From positions 1 to 64,000 of the forward strand of contig JAGXRD010000030.1 of NCBI GenBank assembly GCA_018336035.1: 64,000 nucleotides of DNA, read 5' to 3'. How positions within the stretch are numbered: position 1 is the stretch's first letter; every line of letters starts with the position of its first letter. Made by a program: the position numbers and the translations under genes. The notes below the pieces were generated by a model that made no database searches, was not told the origin of the DNA, and saw only the letters and a list, made by a program, of their open reading frames with translations. The stretch is from Alphaproteobacteria bacterium (GTDB taxonomy: Bacteria > Pseudomonadota > Alphaproteobacteria > Ferrovibrionales > Ferrovibrionaceae). This document shows, piece by piece, positions 33,718 to 43,565 of the stretch.

Positions 33718-34670
33718 CCATGCCGATCTCCATGCCCGCAAAACTCAGCGCCGCCGCGGCGGCGCTGATCGCGCTCATTGTCCTGCCGCAGCTGACCAGC
33801 GGCTATGTCGTCTATCTGGCGAACCTGATGCTGGTCTACATCATCCTCGCCATCGGTCTGAATATCCTGATCGGCGAAACCGGCCAGTTCGGCCTTGCCC
33901 ATGTTGCCTTCTATGGCATCGGCATCTACACCACCGCCATCCTGACCAGCCGCTATGGCGTGCCATTCCCGGTCGCCGTCATCGCCGGCATGCTACTGGC
34001 CGGTGCCATCGGCTTCCTGCTCGGCGCGGTGTCCTTCCGCATGCGGGACATCTATCTGGCGCTCTCCACCTTCGCTTTCGGCGAGGCGATGCAGTGGGTG
34101 TTCAAAAGCTGGGATGCCGTCACCAACGGCCCGAACGGCATGCGCATCCCGCAGGCCAGCCTCTTCGGATTCCGTATCACCAATGATCATGATGCCTATT
34201 ATGTCGTGCTGGCGGTCGCCATCGTCACCGTGCTGGTCACTATCCTTCTGATGCAGTCGCGGCTCGGCCGTGCCTTCCGTGCGGTGCGTGAATCCGAACC
34301 GGCCGCGCTGGCGCTCGGCGTCAATGTCCGGCGCACCAAGGTGATCGCCTTCACCCTGTCGGCGGTCTATGCCGGTCTGGCCGGCGGGATCTTTGCCAGC
34401 TTCTCGTCCTTCATTCACCCCGACAGCCTCGGCTTCACGACGACGATTCTGGTTCTCACCATGATCGTGGTCGGCGGTCTCGGTTCGATTGCCGGCGCGG
34501 TGATGGGCGCACTGATCCTCGGCCTGATACAGGAACTGCTGCGCCAGGCGCCGTCGTATCAGGAAATCATCTACGGTGTGATCCTGATCCTGTTCATGAT
34601 GTATGCGCCCAAGGGCGTCATCGGCGCCCTCAAGGCGCGGTTCAGCCGGAGCGGGAGTGCCGCGAAATGA
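33714..34670 (+). CDS. Branched-chain-type ABC transporter permease (LivM-like)
   Basis: The 318-residue permease has ILAIGLNILIGETGQFGLAH near residue 47, TNGPNGMRIPQASLFG near residue 138, ALALGVNVRRTKVIAFTLSA in the coupling loop and LMMIVVGGLGSIAG-type TMIVVGGLGSIAGAVMGAL. It partners the LivH-like product of 32815 and overlaps both neighbours by ATGA. Confidence 0.92.
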   Translation: MTMPISMPAKLSAAAAALIALIVLPQLTSGYVVYLANLMLVYIILAIGLNILIGETGQFGLAHVAFYGIGIYTTAILTSRYGVPFPVAVIAGMLLAGAIGFLLGAVSFRMRDIYLALSTFAFGEAMQWVFKSWDAVTNGPNGMRIPQASLFGFRITNDHDAYYVVLAVAIVTVLVTILLMQSRLGRAFRAVRESEPAALALGVNVRRTKVIAFTLSAVYAGLAGGIFASFSSFIHPDSLGFTTTILVLTMIVVGGLGSIAGAVMGALILGLIQELLRQAPSYQEIIYGVILILFMMYAPKGVIGALKARFSRSGSAAK

Positions 34671-35421
34671 CCGTGACGCCTTTCCTCTCGATCAAAAACC
34701 TCACCGTGAAGTTCGGCGGGCTGACCGCTGTCAACGACTTCTCGATGGATGTCATGCCGGGCGCGATTCATGCGCTGATCGGCCCGAATGGTGCCGGCAA
34801 GTCGACGGTGTTCAACTGCATCTCGCGCTATTACCAGCCGGCCAGCGGCGACATCCTGTTCCGTGGCCAGAGCCTGATGCGGACCCCGGCACATGGCACG
34901 GCCGGCCTGGGGATTGCGCGCACCTTCCAGAATCTGGAGCTGTTCAACGGCATCAGCGTGCTGGAAAATGTGATGGTCGGCATCGATGCCGCGCTGGCGC
35001 GGGATGGGAAGCGCCTGTCGCCGCGCCAGATGCGGAGTGAAGCCGAGGCCATCCTCGAGCGCACCGGCCTCGCCAATTATCGCGACGAACAGGCCGATGC
35101 ACTGGATTTCGGCCATCAGAAACTGCTCGAGCTGTCCCGCGCGCTGGCCGTGAAGCCGCAGTTGCTGCTGCTCGATGAACCGGCTGCCGGGTTGCGCAAC
35201 CGCGAGATCGCCGCGCTCGACAAATTGCTGGTCGATCTGGCCCGCAAGGAAGGGCTGACCGTGATCCTGGTCGAGCATGTGATGCAACTGGTGATGTCGA
35301 TCTCCGACCGCATCACCGTGCTCAGCTTCGGCCAGAAGATCGCCGAGGGCCTGCCGGCCGAGGTGCGCCAGAACCAGCAGGTGATCGAGGCTTATCTGGG
35401 TCGGGAAGGAGCGGCAGCGTG

Positions 35422-35422
<1 letters not shown>
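34667..35422 (+). CDS. ABC transporter ATP-binding protein (LivG-like)
   Basis: The 251-residue ATPase has GPNGAGKSTV (Walker A), the Q-loop ARTFQNLELFNGIS and Walker B LLLLDEPAAGLRN. The signature position reads ALDFGHQKLLELSRAL: FGHQK replaces the LSxGx of ordinary LivG, a departure commonly seen in LivG-like ATPases of this subgroup. The H-loop is VEHVM. It forms a heterodimer with the LivF-like product encoded next, whose ATG overlaps its stop. Confidence 0.9.
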
Positions 35423-36126
<704 letters not shown>

Positions 36127-36128
36127 CC

Positions 36129-36863
36129 ATGACCGCGCAGCGCGTCGCCTTCGTCACCGGCGGAGCCCAGGGCATCGGCCGCGCCATCGCGGCGCGGCTG
36201 GCGGAAGACGGTTTTCATGTGATGGTTGCCGACCTGCAGGCCAGGGCGGCCGAACAGGCGGCCAATGAAATTGCCGCCAGCGGCGGCAAGGCCGAGGGCA
36301 TCGGCCTGGATATCCGCGACCGCGCGGCGGTGTCGGCGGCCTTCGACCGGCTGCCGCGCATCGATGTCGCGGTCAACAATGCCGGCATCTTCACGGATCG
36401 CCCGTTCTTCGAGCTGACCGAGCAGGATTTCGACCTGGCACATCAGGTCAATGTCGTCGGCCTCTTCATCGTGGCGCAGGAAGCAGCCAGGCGCATGGAA
36501 GAGGGCGGCCGCATCATCAATATTGCCTCGCGCGCATTTCTGGGCGCGCGCGGCCATGCGCATTACGTCGCCTCCAAGGCGGCGGTCGTGGGCCTGACGC
36601 GGGCCATGGCCATCGAGCTGGCCGCGCGCGGCATTTCTGTCAATGCGGTGGCGCCCGGCCTGATCGATACGCCGATCCTGCGCGCGTTGAGCGAGGAGCG
36701 TATGAAATACCAGCTGTCGCTGCAGCCGACCGGCAAGGCGGGGCAGCCGGAAGACATCGCCAATGCCGTGGCTTTCTTCGCCGCGCCGCGGACGGGTTTC
36801 GTCACCGGACAGACACTGCTGGTCGATGGCGGCAAGTCGCTCGGCGGCGGCATGGGCCTGTGA
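36129..36863 (+). CDS. SDR family oxidoreductase
   Basis: The 244-residue short-chain dehydrogenase has VTGGAQGIGRAIA, VNNAGIFTD, the Ser in NIASRAF, YVASK catalytic Tyr and Lys, and the C-terminal FVTGQTLLVDGGKSLGGG. It follows the LivF gene by two bases and precedes another SDR by one base. The Liv unit at 30749-41301 therefore carries four different SDRs, implying several alcohol/ketone steps. Confidence 0.9.
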   Translation: MTAQRVAFVTGGAQGIGRAIAARLAEDGFHVMVADLQARAAEQAANEIAASGGKAEGIGLDIRDRAAVSAAFDRLPRIDVAVNNAGIFTDRPFFELTEQDFDLAHQVNVVGLFIVAQEAARRMEEGGRIINIASRAFLGARGHAHYVASKAAVVGLTRAMAIELAARGISVNAVAPGLIDTPILRALSEERMKYQLSLQPTGKAGQPEDIANAVAFFAAPRTGFVTGQTLLVDGGKSLGGGMGL

Positions 36864-36864
36864 C

Positions 36865-37668
36865 ATGCCGCAAAGCTTCGGGCTCGCTGGCCGCGCCTAT
36901 CTGATCACCGGAGCCGGTCAGGGCATTGGGCAGGCGCTAGCGCTGGCGCTGGCCGACGAGGGCGCAAATCTGGCGCTGGCCGACCTGAATGGCGCGGCAG
37001 CCACCGCACTGGCCAAGCAATGCGCGGCGAAAGGCGTTCGCGCTGCCGGTTTCGCGCTGGATGTGCGCGATGCGGCGGCTACCGAAGCCGTCGTCGCTGC
37101 GGCAGAAGCAGCCGTCGGCCCGCTGATGGGCGCGGTGCCCTGCGCCGGCGTGGCGCGCGCTGCACCCGCCACCACGATGCCAGAAGAAGTGTGGGATCTG
37201 GTGCTCGACACCAACCTGAAGGGCACGTTTCTCATCTGTCAGGCGGTTGGCCGCCGCATGAGTGAACGCGGTGCCGGCGCTATCGTCACCATTGCCTCGA
37301 TCACCGGTTTCGGCGGCCAGAGCGGCCGGGCGAATTATGCCGCTTCGAAATGGGGCGTGATCGGCCTGACAAAAACACTCGCTGTGGAATGGGGCCGCTT
37401 CGGCCTGCGCGTGAATGCGGTCGCACCGAATGCGGTCGACACGCCGATGATCCGCGCCGGCGTACCGGCAGAATTCGTGACAGGCGTGATGGAAGACCGC
37501 ACGCCGATGGGTCGTATCGCGCAGCCCTCGGAAGTGGCCGATGCCATTCTCTATCTGCTGTCGGATCGCGCCAGCTATGTGAATGGCAGCATCCTGCCGG
37601 TCGATGGCGGGCTGACAGCAGGCTTCCTCACCCACAGGTCCGGCGCGGAGATGGCGCTGAAGCGTTAG
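36865..37668 (+). CDS. SDR family oxidoreductase
   Basis: The 267-residue protein begins at the ATG at 36865, directly after the preceding stop; the frame's upstream extension lies inside the previous gene. It has LITGAGQGIGQALA, the Ser in TIASITG, YAASK and the C-terminal YVNGSILPVDGGL. The usual NNAG motif is replaced by PCAG, an Asn loss at a structurally important site, so catalysis may be altered. A 15-residue tail after the normal SDR end (THRSGAEMALKR) is unusual. Confidence 0.88.
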   Translation: MPQSFGLAGRAYLITGAGQGIGQALALALADEGANLALADLNGAAATALAKQCAAKGVRAAGFALDVRDAAATEAVVAAAEAAVGPLMGAVPCAGVARAAPATTMPEEVWDLVLDTNLKGTFLICQAVGRRMSERGAGAIVTIASITGFGGQSGRANYAASKWGVIGLTKTLAVEWGRFGLRVNAVAPNAVDTPMIRAGVPAEFVTGVMEDRTPMGRIAQPSEVADAILYLLSDRASYVNGSILPVDGGLTAGFLTHRSGAEMALKR

Positions 37669-37677
37669 GCAGTCTGC

Positions 37678-39375
37678 ATGAGCAAGTCGATGCGTGAGTA
37701 TGATGTTGTGGTGGTGGGCTCCGGCGCTGGCGGCATGGCCGCGGCGCTGACGGCGGCCATCCACGGTTTGTCAGTGCTGGTGCTGGAGAAGGCGGCCAAG
37801 ATCGGCGGCTCCACGGCAGTTTCGGGCGGCGCGGTCTGGGTGCCGAACAACCCTTATGCCAAAGCCATGGGCATCGAGGATAGCGAGGCCGATGTGCGTC
37901 AGTACCTGCAGCAGGTGTTGGGCAATGCGCTGCGGCCCGACCTGATGGATGCCTTCCTGCGTACCGGGCCGCAGATGGTGGCCTTCTTCGACCAGAACAC
38001 CGATGTGAAATTTGCCGCGCGCGCCTATTCGCCGGATTACTACCCGGAACTGACCGGTGCCGGCAAAGCCGGACGGCCGATGGACCCGCTGCCCTTCGAT
38101 GCGCGTCAGCTGCGCGACGGTTTTGCACGGCTGCGCGATCCGTTGAAGGAATTCATGGTGCTGGGCGGCATGATGGTCAACCTGACCGACGTGAAGCATC
38201 TGCTCAATGTCACCCGCTCGTTTGCGTCGTGGAAACACGGCACGGCGCTGGTGCTCAGTTATTTCCGAGATCGCGCCAGCGGCTATACGCGCGGCACGCG
38301 CTTGCTGATGGGCAATGCACTGGCGGCACGCCTGCTGAAAAGCGCCGATGCGCTGGGTATCACCATTGTGACCGGTGCTGCCGTGCAACGCCTGCTGGAA
38401 GAGAATGGCCGCGTTACCGGTGTCGAGACCGCGCACGGCGAACAGTATCTCGCTCGGCGCGGCGTGGTGATGGCGACCGGCGGCTTTCCCTGGGATGCCG
38501 AGCGGCGTCAGCGGTTGAGTCCGCAGGGCGCCGGACTGTGGTCGATGGCGCCGCGCGAGAATACCGGCGATGGCATCCGCATGGCGGAGTCGGTCGGTGG
38601 CAGTTTTCTCGACTCACCGGCCGACATGGCTTTCTGGGCGCCGGTCTCGATATGCAAGCAGCCGGATGGCAGCGAAGTGCGCTTCCCGCATCTGGTCTGG
38701 GACCGCGCCAAGCCAGGCCTGATCGCGGTCGGCAAGGATGGCAGGCGCTTTGTCAATGAAGGCACCAGCTATCACGAATTCGTCCGCGCCATGTTCCGCG
38801 CCAACACTATTCCGGCTTTTCTCATTTGCGACCGCCCCTTCATCGACAAATGGGGACTGGGTCTGGCGCTGCCGGGCAAGCGGCCGCGCCGCCATCTGAT
38901 CGACGCCGGCTATCTGGTCGAGGCGAACAGTATCGCGGAACTGGCACGGACGCTTGAGATCGATGCCACTGCGCTGGCCGACACAATCGGCCGCGTGAAC
39001 GGATTTGCCGCGGCCGGTGTCGACGACGATTTCGGCAAGGGTGCGTCGGAATATAACCGCTATTACGGTGATGCCGACGCGCCCGGCCATCCCAATCTCG
39101 GGCCGGTGCGTACGGCGCCGCTTTATGCCGTGCGGGTCTATCCCGGCGATATCGGCACGGCAGCCGGGTTGCAGACCAACAGCGATGCCCAGGTGCTCGG
39201 TCGCGATGGGCAGGCGATTGCCGGGCTGTATGCCTGCGGCAACGACATGGCCTCGATCATGGGCGGACATTATCCCGGCGCCGGCATCACGCTCGGCCCG
39301 GCCCTCACCTTCGGCTATATCGCCGGCTGCCATCTCGCCGGCCAGAATCCCCTGCAACATGAGGAAACGCGATGA
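37678..39375 (+). CDS. FAD-dependent dehydrogenase (3-ketosteroid dehydrogenase / fumarate reductase flavoprotein family)
   Basis: The 565-residue FAD_binding_2 flavoprotein starts with the dinucleotide motif DVVVVGSGAGGMAAALTAA (residues 9-27) and then EKAAKIGGSTAVSGGAVWVPNN, which is the 3-oxosteroid-dehydrogenase-like pattern. VMATGGFPWD and the C-terminal LYACGNDMASIMGGHYPGAG close the FAD site. Such enzymes introduce a double bond next to a carbonyl. Nearby SDRs could make the ketone. The true substrate need not be a steroid. Its stop overlaps the GST start by ATGA. Confidence 0.87.
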   Translation: MSKSMREYDVVVVGSGAGGMAAALTAAIHGLSVLVLEKAAKIGGSTAVSGGAVWVPNNPYAKAMGIEDSEADVRQYLQQVLGNALRPDLMDAFLRTGPQMVAFFDQNTDVKFAARAYSPDYYPELTGAGKAGRPMDPLPFDARQLRDGFARLRDPLKEFMVLGGMMVNLTDVKHLLNVTRSFASWKHGTALVLSYFRDRASGYTRGTRLLMGNALAARLLKSADALGITIVTGAAVQRLLEENGRVTGVETAHGEQYLARRGVVMATGGFPWDAERRQRLSPQGAGLWSMAPRENTGDGIRMAESVGGSFLDSPADMAFWAPVSICKQPDGSEVRFPHLVWDRAKPGLIAVGKDGRRFVNEGTSYHEFVRAMFRANTIPAFLICDRPFIDKWGLGLALPGKRPRRHLIDAGYLVEANSIAELARTLEIDATALADTIGRVNGFAAAGVDDDFGKGASEYNRYYGDADAPGHPNLGPVRTAPLYAVRVYPGDIGTAAGLQTNSDAQVLGRDGQAIAGLYACGNDMASIMGGHYPGAGITLGPALTFGYIAGCHLAGQNPLQHEETR

Positions 39376-39995
39376 AAGTCTTCTACTCCCCGGCCTCGCC
39401 CTATGTGCGCAAGGTTCTCGCCGTCGGTATCGAGCTGGGCCTGGGCGACCGGATCGAGAAGCTGGCCAGCGCAGCCAATCCGATCAACCCCGATGCCACT
39501 ATCGTGGCGCATAACCCGACTGGCAAGGTGCCGACCTTTTTCACCGACAGCGATTATGCGCTCTATGATTCGCGCGTGATCTGCGAATATCTTGACGATC
39601 TCGCCGGTGGCAACCGCATGTTCCCGGCCAAGGGCGAGGCCAAGTGGGAAGCCTTGCGCGACCAGGCGCTGGCCGATGGCCTGCTCGATGCCGCCCTGCT
39701 GGCACGTTACGAACAGGTGGTGCGTCCGGCGGAACAGAAATGGCAGCCCTGGCTCGACGGCCAGATGGCCAAGATCACCTCCTGCGTGGATGTGCTGGAA
39801 GGCCAGGTGGGCAAGATGACCGGCCGTGTCGATATCGGCACCATCTCGGCCGGCTGCGCGCTCGGCTATCTCGATTTCCGCTTCCCGGATTTCGGCTGGC
39901 GCAACGGCCGTGCCGCGCTGGCGGCCTGGTTCAAGCAGTTCTCCGACCGCCCGTCGATGCGCGACACGGTGCCCTTCGACGCGCCGGCCAAGTAA
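39372..39995 (+). CDS. Glutathione S-transferase family protein
   Basis: This 207-residue protein has an N-terminal thioredoxin-like domain (1-80) with MKVFYSPASPYVRKVL, the cis-Pro in TGKVPTF and the glutathione-binding DSRVICEYLDDLA. The C-terminal all-helical domain follows from about residue 90 to 200. It resembles YibF-type bacterial GSTs. Location between a flavin dehydrogenase and an SDR suggests glutathione-dependent handling of an electrophilic intermediate or ether cleavage; sequence alone does not show which. Confidence 0.88.
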   Translation: MKVFYSPASPYVRKVLAVGIELGLGDRIEKLASAANPINPDATIVAHNPTGKVPTFFTDSDYALYDSRVICEYLDDLAGGNRMFPAKGEAKWEALRDQALADGLLDAALLARYEQVVRPAEQKWQPWLDGQMAKITSCVDVLEGQVGKMTGRVDIGTISAGCALGYLDFRFPDFGWRNGRAALAAWFKQFSDRPSMRDTVPFDAPAK

Positions 39996-40063
39996 TTCCA
40001 CATATCCTGCGCCGCAAGAACCCTATAGGTTTTGTAAAACCACTTAGGGGAGCGACAGCAGGC

Positions 40064-40777
40064 ATGACGCGCAAGGTTCTAGTTTCCGGCGGCACCAGCG
40101 GTATCGGTGCCGGGATTGCACAGGCATTTCGTGACCGGGGTGACAGCGTGATCGCCGTCGGCCTGGCCGGTCCCGAACTGGACGCTGCGGCGAAAGACCC
40201 GGCCTTCCGCGATATCGACCTGCAACCGCTCGACGTATCCGACCAGCAGGCGGTTGATGCCTTTGCCGCCGCGCTGACCCAGTTGGATGTGTTGGTCAAC
40301 TGCGCCGGCATGATCCGTCGTCTGGCGGAATACGAGATGCCGACCTTCCTCAAGGTGCTGGATGTCAATCTCGCCGGTACCATGCGGCTCTGCGTGGCCT
40401 GCAAGGATCTACTGGCCGAGCGCGGTGGCGCCATCGTCAACACCGCCTCGATGCTCAGCTTCTTCGGCGGCCCGCTGGTGCCGGCCTATTCCGCCAGCAA
40501 GGGCGGCGTGATGCAGTTGACGAAATCTCTCGCCATCGCTTGGGCGAAAGAAGGTATCCGCGTCAATGCCGTGGCGCCGGGCTGGATCGCGACGCCGCTG
40601 ACCCAGGCCCTGCAGGACGATGCCGCGCGCAGCCAGGTGATCCTGGACCGCACGCCGATGGCCCGCTGGGGCACACCGGCCGATGTCGCGAAGGCGGTGC
40701 TGTTCCTGTCATCCGACCAGGCCGATTTCATCACCGGCGCCATCCTGCCGGTCGATGGCGGCTATGCCGCAATGTGA
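40064..40777 (+). CDS. SDR family oxidoreductase
   Basis: The 237-residue short-chain dehydrogenase has VSGGTSGIGAGIA, VNCAGMIRR, the Ser in NTASMLSF, YSASK catalytic Tyr and Lys, and FITGAILPVDGGYAAM at its end. The ATG at 40064 lies about 12 bases after an AGGGGAG; upstream in-frame sequence belongs to the GST gene. A 68-base gap before it could hold an internal promoter. Confidence 0.9.
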   Translation: MTRKVLVSGGTSGIGAGIAQAFRDRGDSVIAVGLAGPELDAAAKDPAFRDIDLQPLDVSDQQAVDAFAAALTQLDVLVNCAGMIRRLAEYEMPTFLKVLDVNLAGTMRLCVACKDLLAERGGAIVNTASMLSFFGGPLVPAYSASKGGVMQLTKSLAIAWAKEGIRVNAVAPGWIATPLTQALQDDAARSQVILDRTPMARWGTPADVAKAVLFLSSDQADFITGAILPVDGGYAAM

Positions 40778-40788
40778 GGAGTGACGTC

Positions 40789-41301
40789 GTGACCGATACC
40801 AGCCGCATGCCCTACCAGCTGCCGTTCCCGCCCGAAGCGGCCAGCGAGATCGTGGTCGCCTCGCCGATCCCGGAAGACGAACGCGTCTGGGTGCCGCAGG
40901 CGGAGAATGTCTGGTTTCGCCCGCTTTGCCTGAATGCCAGTCAGGGCTACTGGGTCAACCTGCTGCGCGTGCGCCGCGCCGGCGTGCTGAGCCGCCACCG
41001 CCATCCAGCCCCAGTACATGGCCATGTGCTGCGCGGCAAATGGCATTACCTGGAACATGACTGGGTGGCGACCACGGGCTCTTACGTTTTCGAGCCACCG
41101 GGCGAGACCCATACGCTGGTCGTGCCGGAAGACTGCCCGGAGATGATCACCCTGTTCCATATCACCGGGTCGATGATCTATGTCGATCCCTGGGGCAAGG
41201 TGACGGCCTACGAGGATGTGTTCAGCAAGATCGAGATGTGCCGCAAGCATTATGAGTCCTGCGGTCTCGGCGGTGCCTATCTGGACCAGTTCATCCGTTA
41301 A
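40789..41301 (+). CDS. 2,4'-dihydroxyacetophenone dioxygenase family cupin
   Basis: The 170-residue cupin starts at a GTG (40789) eight bases after GAGGAG. Likely metal ligands are in SRHRHPAPVHGHVLRG, and a later His lies in GETHTLVV. The blocks ENVWFRPLCLNASQGYWVNL and WHYLEHDWVATTGSYVFEPP match the family that includes the non-haem iron enzyme cleaving 2,4'-dihydroxyacetophenone between the two carbonyl-side carbons. Many family members are untested. Together with ketone-forming SDRs it hints at breakdown of an aryl or acyl ketone. It converges with an AraC gene. Confidence 0.82.
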   Translation: MTDTSRMPYQLPFPPEAASEIVVASPIPEDERVWVPQAENVWFRPLCLNASQGYWVNLLRVRRAGVLSRHRHPAPVHGHVLRGKWHYLEHDWVATTGSYVFEPPGETHTLVVPEDCPEMITLFHITGSMIYVDPWGKVTAYEDVFSKIEMCRKHYESCGLGGAYLDQFIR

Positions 41302-41306
41302 AGTCG

Positions 41307-42158
41307 TTACCCCTCCGTACCGCGATGCCGGCTGCGGAACAGCGATGGCCGGAAACCGGTCATGCGCTTGAAGGTGTTGGAGAAGGCGAACGGGTTCTGG
41401 TAGCCGACGCGCAGCGCAATCTCCTCGATCTTCGCCTGCGTGGTGGCCAGCTGGTGCGCCGCATGCTGGATGCGCAGATAGGTCAGCTGCTGCATTGGGC
41501 TGCGGCCCAGGCTGGCATGACACAGCCGGCGCAGATGCTCGCCGCTGACATGCGCCAGTTTCGCCAGGCTCTCGACATCCCAGTCGCGCGCCAGGTCCTT
41601 GCGCACGGTCTCCCACAGCGCGCGCAGCCGGTGTTCCTTCTGCAGCGGTTCTGCGATCTGGCCGATGTAATGCTCGATCAGATCGATCCACAGCATGGCC
41701 GAGCCGGCATCGCCGCGCACCTGGATTTCCTGATACAGCCCCAGGATCGCATGTTTCAGGGCCTCTGAGTCGAATTGCGCCATCACCGGCGCCATGAAGC
41801 CGATGGAGGAGCGCGGCGACTGCGGCATATAGCGCACCCAGCAATACTGCCAGCGCTTCGATGGAATGGCATGGAAGGCATGCAGCACATGCGCCGGCGC
41901 CAGCGATACCATGCCGGCGCGATGCGGACGCCAGCGGCCGTCCAGCAGTATGCGACCCTCGCCGCCCAGGCTGGCATGCACATAGGTGCCGCTCAGATGT
42001 GTGCGGACGATGCGATATGGCACTGCAGCATCGCCGACGCCGATGTGGGAAATCTGCCGCGCTGCCAGTGCGTTGCAGTCTTCCGCGCGCAGGATCAACT
42101 GCTGGGTTCGCGCTCCGACGATGTGGGTTTCAGATAGGTTTTCGTGCAGACTAGCCAT
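41307..42158 (-). CDS. AraC family transcriptional regulator
   Basis: The 283-residue regulator has an N-terminal cupin-like AraC ligand domain (about 25-150; GGEGRILLDGRWRPHRAGMV) and a C-terminal double helix-turn-helix. The first is DVESLAKLAHVSGEHLRRLC and the second KIEEIALRVGYQNPFAFSNT followed by FKRMTGFRPS. It diverges from the binding-protein gene at 42233 across 74 bases, so it most likely controls the 42233-47912 operon. Confidence 0.9.
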   Translation of the reverse strand: MASLHENLSETHIVGARTQQLILRAEDCNALAARQISHIGVGDAAVPYRIVRTHLSGTYVHASLGGEGRILLDGRWRPHRAGMVSLAPAHVLHAFHAIPSKRWQYCWVRYMPQSPRSSIGFMAPVMAQFDSEALKHAILGLYQEIQVRGDAGSAMLWIDLIEHYIGQIAEPLQKEHRLRALWETVRKDLARDWDVESLAKLAHVSGEHLRRLCHASLGRSPMQQLTYLRIQHAAHQLATTQAKIEEIALRVGYQNPFAFSNTFKRMTGFRPSLFRSRHRGTEG

Positions 42159-42232
42159 GGAAACCGATTCTTGGCCTTCGTTAGAGTGGAAAACAATAAT
42201 ACAAGCAAAACCAAAACTCCGGGAGGGTAATC

Positions 42233-43444
42233 ATGAAAACCAGTCTTCGACTGACGATGACGGCTGCGTCGCTGCTGGCCTTGGGCGCCACGGCGGCAAA
42301 TGCGCAGATCTCCAACGATGTCGTCCGCATCGGCGTGCTGGCCGATATGTCGGGCATCTATAACGACCTGTCGGGCAAGGGTGCGGTGGAAGCCGTGAAG
42401 ATGGCCGCCGAGGATGTCGGCGGCACCGTGCTGGGCAAGAAGATCGACGTGATCTTCGCCGACCATCTCAACAAGCCCGATGTCGGCGCCGCCAAGGCGC
42501 GCGAATGGTTCGATACCGGCGCGGTCGACATGATCAACGACCTGGCCAATTCCGGCGTAGCGCGCGCGGTGGCCGCCGTCGCCAAGGAAAAGAAGCGCCA
42601 TATCATCGTCAATGGCGCCTCCAACATGGGCATCACCAACGAACTCTGCTCGCCTTACGCGATCCATTACGCCTATGACGCCTATTCGCTGGCGCATGGC
42701 ACCGGCAAGGCCGTGGTGGCGGCCGGCGGCAAAAGCTGGTTCTTCCTGACCGTCGATTTCGCCTTCGGTCATGGCCTGGAACAGCAGGTCTCCGACGTAG
42801 TCCGCGGCGCGCAGGGCCGCGTGCTGGGTGCGGCCCGCCATCCGCTCGGCACCACCGATTTCTCGTCCTATGTCCTGCAGGCGCAGGCCTCCAAGGCCGA
42901 GATCATCGGCATTGCCTCCACTGGCGCCGATGCCGTGAATGCGATCAAGGCTGCGGCGGAATTCGGCGCCACCAAGAATCAAAAACTGGCTGCCCTGCTG
43001 CTGTGGATCGAGGACGTGCATTCGCTCGGCCTGCAGACCGCACAGGGCCTGATGCTGACCAACGCCTGGTACTGGGACCAGAATGACGAGACGCGCAAAT
43101 TCGCCAAGCGCTTCTACGACCGCGTCGGCAAGATGCCGAACATGGCCCAGGCCGCCGACTATTCTTCGACCGTGTTCTACCTGAACGCTGTCAAGGAAGC
43201 CGGCACCGACGATCCGGACAAGGTCTCGGCCAAGATGCGTGAAATGACCGTCAGCGACATGTTCACCAAGAATGGCAAGGTGCGCGTCGACGGCCGCTTC
43301 ATGCATGACATGTATCTGTGGCAGGTGAAGACTCCGGCCGAATCGAAAGCCCCGTGGGATTACCTGAAGCCGGTCTCGACCATTCCGGCGGAGCAGGCTT
43401 TCCAGCCGCTGTCGGAAAGCAAGTGCGATCTGGTGAAGAAGTAA
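42233..43444 (+). CDS. ABC transporter substrate-binding protein (Liv family)
   Basis: The 403-residue periplasmic binding protein has a Sec signal peptide ending near ANA-Q, then VVRIGVLADMSGIYNDLSG, GKKIDVIFADHLNKPDVG, SWFFLTVDFAFGHGLEQQ and QAADYSSTVFYLNAVKEAG. This subgroup often binds small hydroxy or aromatic carboxylates, but the ligand is not readable. The start follows GGGAGGG. A stem-loop separates it from the permease genes. No ATPase gene follows the two permeases. Confidence 0.9.
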   Translation: MKTSLRLTMTAASLLALGATAANAQISNDVVRIGVLADMSGIYNDLSGKGAVEAVKMAAEDVGGTVLGKKIDVIFADHLNKPDVGAAKAREWFDTGAVDMINDLANSGVARAVAAVAKEKKRHIIVNGASNMGITNELCSPYAIHYAYDAYSLAHGTGKAVVAAGGKSWFFLTVDFAFGHGLEQQVSDVVRGAQGRVLGAARHPLGTTDFSSYVLQAQASKAEIIGIASTGADAVNAIKAAAEFGATKNQKLAALLLWIEDVHSLGLQTAQGLMLTNAWYWDQNDETRKFAKRFYDRVGKMPNMAQAADYSSTVFYLNAVKEAGTDDPDKVSAKMREMTVSDMFTKNGKVRVDGRFMHDMYLWQVKTPAESKAPWDYLKPVSTIPAEQAFQPLSESKCDLVKK

Positions 43445-43455
43445 TCCTGCGTCAG

Positions 43456-43485
43456 CCCGGGCCGGCTTCCCTCGGCCGGTCCGGG
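43456..43485 (+). terminator. Stem-loop after the binding-protein gene
   Basis: CCCGGGCCGGC (43456-43466) pairs with 43475-43485 over 11 positions with one G-T wobble; TCCTTT follows. It lies 11 bases after the stop and within the operon, as in the operons at 10263 and 25495. Confidence 0.65.
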
Positions 43486-43565
43486 TCCTTTCCGCATCCC
43501 GGACTCCGCGTAAAGCCAGTGTAAGATCAGTGTAGACGTCATCGGGAACGGACTTCGGGCGGTAT

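Noticed and set aside
39372-39995. LigE/LigF-type beta-etherase assignment for the GST
   Set aside because: The N-terminal pattern is that of common YibF-like GSTs; nothing seen specifically supports an etherase.
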